Below, one piece after another: positions 59,601-64,000 of a stretch of DNA of 64,000 nucleotides. The translations under genes and the position numbers were made by a program. The DNA is from Colletes latitarsis (lineage: Eukaryota > Arthropoda > Insecta > Hymenoptera > Colletidae). The notes below the pieces were generated by a model. The model made no database searches, was not told where the DNA came from, and worked only from the letters and a program-made list of their open reading frames with translations. The stretch is taken from assembly GCF_051014445.1 (NCBI RefSeq), contig NC_135137.1, forward strand, positions 32,799,501-32,863,500. Direction: 5' to 3'. Within the stretch, counting starts at the first letter, position 1. Each line of letters begins with the position of its first letter.

Positions 59601-61422
59601 TAATCGGACAGCTTTGCTATTAGGTCGATTGGGTCGATTTATCGTCTGTTTGTGGCGGTCGACCGAGTTAGCGGTAACTCGTTAGGAATATGAAATGACG
59701 GCGCGGGCACACTGTTGTTGAACTAGTCGCCGACAAACTGTGAGTTTGTTGACTGGAAAATTTACAACGCGTGCAGTTATCCGACGTATCGTAGGTATAC
59801 AATGAAATTTAAGTGCTGGGGAACGCTCACGCGAAAACTATTTTGCGTGTGCGCTAGAACTTCCGGGATAATTGGAGGACACTAAGATAATCGAGTAATT
59901 ACATTATCGCTAGCAGGAAGGCCGTGAAGTATAGAACATTATTAAAAAAAAAAGATGGAATAGGTATTTTCAGAAGTATGTAAAAACATGTGAATTATTT
60001 CCTTCGACATCGACTTCTACATTTTTATTACAACTTCTAGTAATTTATTCGACGATTTCACGTTATTCTCGTCTATTTTCTTAGATCATTGTCGTCTAAA
60101 TTTCTAAAACATGTAGCATTGTGAGAAAGTATTGAGTACATTTCACCATTGTTGTATAATTGTATATAGGTACAAAATTCACGAAGGAAATGCTGTTTAG
60201 ATAATTAAATATTAGACTCAACGCTGTTTAGACAATGTTTCACTGTGTTTAATTCATGGTATGTAATCGTTCTTCAGATTTGATTCCAGACCGCATCGTA
60301 ACGTTACCCGTCGTGTAAAATTGAAACAAGCGACGAACGAATGATTTGGAACGAAGCCACGCGTGTAGATCGCAATGAGTTACCAATCACGAAATTTATA
60401 CCAATCTATATGATGAATTGACAATATTGATGAGTCTTAAACGATGTTTTGTTGCGCGCATTTGAGTAATTAACCTTTTGCACTGCGATGGTATTCGGCA
60501 CAACGAACCAATATTCTTTAGACTTTGATACAAACGGGGGAGGGTCAATATTTTCGAACGCAGCTGTCTTTTTCTATTCGTAATTCGAGACTTTGTTAAC
60601 GCAAATTCTATAGCTAATAGATTATATTCTCAACAAAATAAAGAAAAATCACTCGTAGCCTAAAAAATATAAATTCATAATGCAAAGGGTTATATACACC
60701 CCTCGCAAAAGAAGCAAATAAACACGTATGGACGAGTTAAAAAAATTAATTCCCCAAGATTGGACGTCAAAGAAAAAAAAAATCTAGATGCTCTCGAACT
60801 ATAACGAGGCTGTAAAAATAATTTCGATTCTCTGTGAAAATAATGTATCGTTTTCGCGGACAATTTGAGGGTTTTTGGCGTGGCAGTGAACGCGAATTAA
60901 ATAATGTAAACCGCGGAGCTAGTTGTTCGAGTTTTACGATCGCGAATTCGAGCGCGGATAAGTTGAACAGAACAGTTAAAGAGTAAAGTAACGACTTCCT
61001 CGGGACTACCGTGAGCCAAGACGCGGTATAAATCGTTGATTTGGATTGAACCATAAAAAGAAGAACTTACTGTTTGGCGTACGCGATGGATTTCGCCAAC
61101 CCGTTCCCGGAGCCGCACGGTATCACGCCGAGGGGCAATTCCCTGAGGGCCTTTTCCCAATCGGGCCTTTGGAAAAGGCCATTCACTACCTCGAACACGA
61201 TACCGTCGCCCCCGACCATCAACAGCCCACTCCATTGATAAATGTCCCTCGTACGCACGAACTCGCGAGCGTAATTGGGACACTTGGTGATGTGCACCTC
61301 GTAAGGCCTCTCCGCTTCCGACAGAATCGGATGGATCCTCTTCTGGAACGTTTCACGGCCCCTTCCGGGCCCCGACTTCGGATTGAGCAAGACAAGGAGC
61401 TTTCGCTGCTCGCTAGGGCAAG
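50687..61422 (-). CDS. Sphk: sphingosine kinase
   Basis: Phosphorylates sphingosine to sphingosine-1-phosphate. Exons in coding order: 61071-61422, 55213-55581, 54319-54569, 53766-53861 (or -53855), 52073-52212, 50687-50875 (stop TGA). All joins keep frame. Family blocks: glycine-rich LLVLLNPKSGPGRGRE; catalytic GGDGIVFEVVNGL (SGDGL in human, aspartate kept); nucleotide-binding LGVIPCGSGNGLA; C4-like SVGWGLLADIDIESERLRAI and LIGLRTYKGKVSYLP; FVMVHAAYQSHLGQDYFFAP; C5 VDGERVDYGPLQAEIYP at the end. An insert of about 110 residues, acidic and Ser-rich (ETETERRHRLDSFYSATSAR), separates the two halves, as in long sphingosine kinases. No transmembrane or signal segment. No start codon is found in frame with the first exon, so an upstream exon is needed. 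The ceramide-kinase alternative is disfavoured by the missing PH domain and by the GGDG block. Confidence 0.93.
51106..51997. mobile_element. long-TIR, TA-target transposon copy 4 in sphingosine kinase intron
   Basis: TA-flanked, left end caggctgttcggtcacctct, right end gtggccgaccaccctg. About 892 bases, with internal modules in the orientation of copy 2. It sits in the last intron of the kinase gene (50876-52072). Confidence 0.85.
52213..53765 (-). other. intron of sphingosine kinase
   Basis: No coding signal. A GT-rich microsatellite-like run is at about 52993-53016. Confidence 0.6.
55582..61070 (-). other. 5.5-kb intron of sphingosine kinase, no gene seen
   Basis: Large first resolved intron. 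Several short open frames on both strands are unremarkable. A GC-richer segment lies around 59550-59760, without recognised sequence; a regulatory role is possible but not shown. Confidence 0.55.
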
Positions 61423-61493
61423 CTGGAACAGTTTTAAAAGACACGTGTGAAAGTGGGAAGTCGCCTCGGATGCCTCGGACGGTTCGTTGCTAC

Positions 61494-61622
61494 TTGAGAA
61501 TCTCTCGACGATTACGTGACACGTAATGCAACGGGCGTGTTTAATCTTTAGAACCCCGGCGCCGCAGTCGCTGCACCAAATCCCTTGCGGAGATTTCTCC
61601 GCAGTATCCCTCTCGGACGCGT
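61494..61622 (-). CDS. candidate upstream exon of sphingosine kinase with a CxxC/CxxC pair
   Basis: 42 open codons on the minus strand, from acceptor ccataatcag to a donor at 61493 (A|GTAGCA). The exon leaves phase 1, matching the 2-base start of the kinase exon after acceptor ctgttccag (61424-61423). The intron would be 71 bases. The peptide has WCSDCGAGVLKIKHARCITC: two CxxC pairs 11 residues apart, followed by H, like a small zinc ribbon. An in-frame stop lies just upstream of the acceptor, so it must be spliced from a further 5' exon that I cannot find. The donor is weak; the join is a prediction. Confidence 0.5.
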
Positions 61623-61832
61623 CTGATTATGGAGACCGAATCGTCTCTTTTGTTTTCCTTACAACACGTCGACCGCCAAAGTAATTGTAAACTACAGTAA
61701 CTTAATATTTTTCTTGGTACTTGTATTCGCGAGCTCGCTGAAATTCGTGAATCTTATTCAAATTTATTTCCTTCGACATTTCGACTTGAGAATTTGTGTT
61801 GTTTTATTGTCAGAATTTCTGTCAGTTATATA

Positions 61833-62246
61833 CAGGGTGTTCAGCTACTCACCATGAAAAATTTTAATGGGAGATTCTAGAGGCCAAAATAAGACGCATT
61901 GTTTAAATTTTGAATCACTAAAATCCTCCAATTCGTCCAGAAATTATGACTTTTTAAACATACGCATGAAATTTCGGGGAAACATTTCTAACCACACAGT
62001 ATATGTATATTTTCGGTAAGGAATTTTTTTCTCGAAAGCGCGTAGGATTTCGGGGGTATGTCTATTGACCAAAAATTATTGTAATTGATCCCTGCAACCT
62101 AAAATAATTTTTTTAGAACGATTTGAAATTTTTTAATAACTTTTAAAGGAAGCCTCAATCAAGAAATTGATATTCTTAATTTTCATCTTATTTTGGCTTC
62201 TAGAAACTCCCATTAAAATTTTTTCCAGGGGTGGCGGAACATCCTG
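61833..62246. mobile_element. long-TIR transposon copy 5
   Basis: TA then cagggtgttcagctac at the left, and gtggcggaacatcctg at the right; the right TA is lost. 414 bases, with one ggggtcaatta-type module rather than four. Same family as copies 1, 2 and 4, internally deleted. Confidence 0.8.
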
Positions 62247-64000
62247 ATCAGGTTCATTTATCTAATTAAAAATGACTCTGAGCATTGCTGTACTACCGAA
62301 CACTCGAAATAAATACTCGAAAGTTTCTGATTTCAAGCCTTTATACTCCCTTTATAGTTTATTTTCAGCGCTAACGTGAAACCTATCGCACAGGTTGTGT
62401 CGTGAAACAGTCTCGTATACTTTGTTTAAGTACCTTTTGCTTTCCTTTCCATTTTGAGAATGAAATCGTTAAATAAAAAGCATAAAATAAATGTTTAACA
62501 ACGATTCTTACTTATTAACTTTGTTAAAAATGGCAATTTTTATACTTTTGCACCGTGTATACGATTGCAACGTGCTGCACAGCTGAAAATGTAGCTTGAA
62601 ACTTGTAAAAGATTGTATGTCAAGGAGATTCTTGTGGAAATGGGTTACACTCAGTTAAATGTATTGCACGTCCATCTCGTGAATTCTGGGTAACACCGGA
62701 TATCCGACGCAATAGTTTGTGTCTCGATACTCGGAAAACGTCGGCGCAAATAGCTAGTACCACTTTGTAATGTTCGAACCAAAACGTTCCACGGAAAAAT
62801 CGACCATAGAAAGACCTAAAACTACGCGTTTTACAATAGAATATCTCGATCGCTGATTCGCGATTTTATTTCGACGCTCAAAACTCATTTGCATTTCGTA
62901 TACGGTCGATCAATTGTAAAAAATGTTCACTTTCGTTTCAATTTGTATGATATAAGACCAATTTCCTGGTCCGTGCAAATGCCGACTGGATTCATAAGAG
63001 AAAATAGGTTGCCGGAATTGCAACGAGGAAAGTCGTAACTTTCGAGCAAAACTGTTTTCCATTGAACAATTTGTACAGGCTCCGGTTGGATTTACGTAAA
63101 CGTTGCAGTCATGAGTCGTTAAACGTAACCAGTGAAAGTACAGATAAAGCGAGACTGAGAACGAAGTCTCGATGAAAATCTAAGGAAAAATCTTACTCAA
63201 TCGTTTGATAATCGTTCATCTTCTCTGCGTCGTTGATTGCCTTTCGATACCCATATATGCGACACGAAGGTAGCTATTTCCAGCGTCGGCAATACAAAAT
63301 GATGATTACTGCCTACATTAACGTACATTACTTTGATTTATACTCGCTGATTACGTGACTGTGTATTCTAAGTTCGTTTTCGCTTTTCGAACGCAGTTTT
63401 TAAAGACGGTTATCCGTGGAAATTCTAGTGGGCAGAGGATGTTGGCTAAATTTTCATTTATTTCATCGATTCGACACAGTATGCAGTAGTCTATTATTTT
63501 CTCGATCACTCGAATGAACATACGTTAAAATAAAACATCGAGCGCCAGAAGAGTAGCTTTTGTAGCTTTTGTAGCTTTCATTTTATTTCGATTCAAAGTT
63601 CCCGTCGCTCTTATTGGGAAACAATGTAGATATTTTTTTCAAAGACCTTTCAGGAACGAAAAGTAAAAAGGTTGTAGAACAAAAGCTCCAGCGCGATACG
63701 AAAGTGATTCAACGAACTGTGTCGAAGTAATACAGGAGCAAGAGTCCGTTTTTACGTGACATTAAAAAATCTCTTATAATGCAATTGATAAGCAGACACG
63801 CGATTTTAGTGGCTCTTAACGTTTCGAAAGAAATTATTCGTATACAAAGTAATAGAATAAACGACATCTGCAATTGGAATGTCGTGACAAGACGACATTT
63901 AAATTTTCACGATGATAAAAGTCGTGACTTTACGTCGCGTTAAAACGGACCTTTACTCCTACAAGAGATCTATGGCACGGTTTATTGGCGCGGATGTTGG
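62247..64000. other. end of window, no gene seen
   Basis: AT-rich, probably further intron or upstream sequence of sphingosine kinase. A three-fold tagcttttg microrepeat lies at 63553-63579. No coding exon recognised. Confidence 0.5.

Overview
The window is nuclear DNA from an insect, most likely a hymenopteran (bee or wasp). It is AT-rich with many CpGs, its genes are split by GT-AG introns, and one family of terminal-inverted-repeat elements recurs in the introns. Five protein-coding genes can be read by splicing exons in phase. I cannot name the species.

Positions 579-33606 (+): the 3' four-fifths or more of a RhoGEF2-type Rho guanine-nucleotide exchange factor (PDZ, coiled coil, proline-rich, RGS-like, C1, DH, PH, acidic/charged tail). 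I resolve 25 coding exons (about 1,630 codons) to a TGA stop at 33604-33606. The start and the first part of the PDZ domain lie upstream of base 1. Three very large introns (937-7160, 11672-20844, 21725-29604) hold mobile-element relics. They also hold phase-compatible candidate exons that could give alternative products: a terminal exon that would end the protein before the DH-PH module, an internal first exon, an unrecognised 440-base ORF, and a cassette exon.

Positions 33607-40796: a repeat-rich intergenic stretch. It contains a GC-rich block with hairpins and internal duplication, an 86-bp duplication, GGTCAGT-type minisatellites, and a palindromically arranged 84-bp tandem array carrying CTCF-like core sites just upstream of the next gene.

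Positions 40797-44791: a compact housekeeping cluster. mRpL13 (+) and mRpL52 (-) are tail to tail with 182 bp between stop codons. mRpL52 and ANKRD54 (+) are head to head with 504 bp between start codons. mRpL13 and mRpL52 are subunits of the mitochondrial large ribosomal subunit; ANKRD54 is an ankyrin-repeat adaptor.

Positions 44792-50686: intergenic, AT-rich, with one well-preserved solo LTR (5-bp target duplication).

Positions 50687-61622 (-): a sphingosine kinase gene with six firm coding exons. A further upstream exon encoding a CxxC/CxxC pair is likely, and the 5' end is not resolved. From 61623 to 64000 I see only one transposable element and no coding signal.

The RhoGEF and the lipid kinase are both signalling genes, but nothing in the sequence shows that they work together. 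The most interesting leads are the candidate alternative exons of RhoGEF2, the 84-bp array with CTCF-like sites at the boundary of the compact gene cluster, and the CxxC exon joined to sphingosine kinase.
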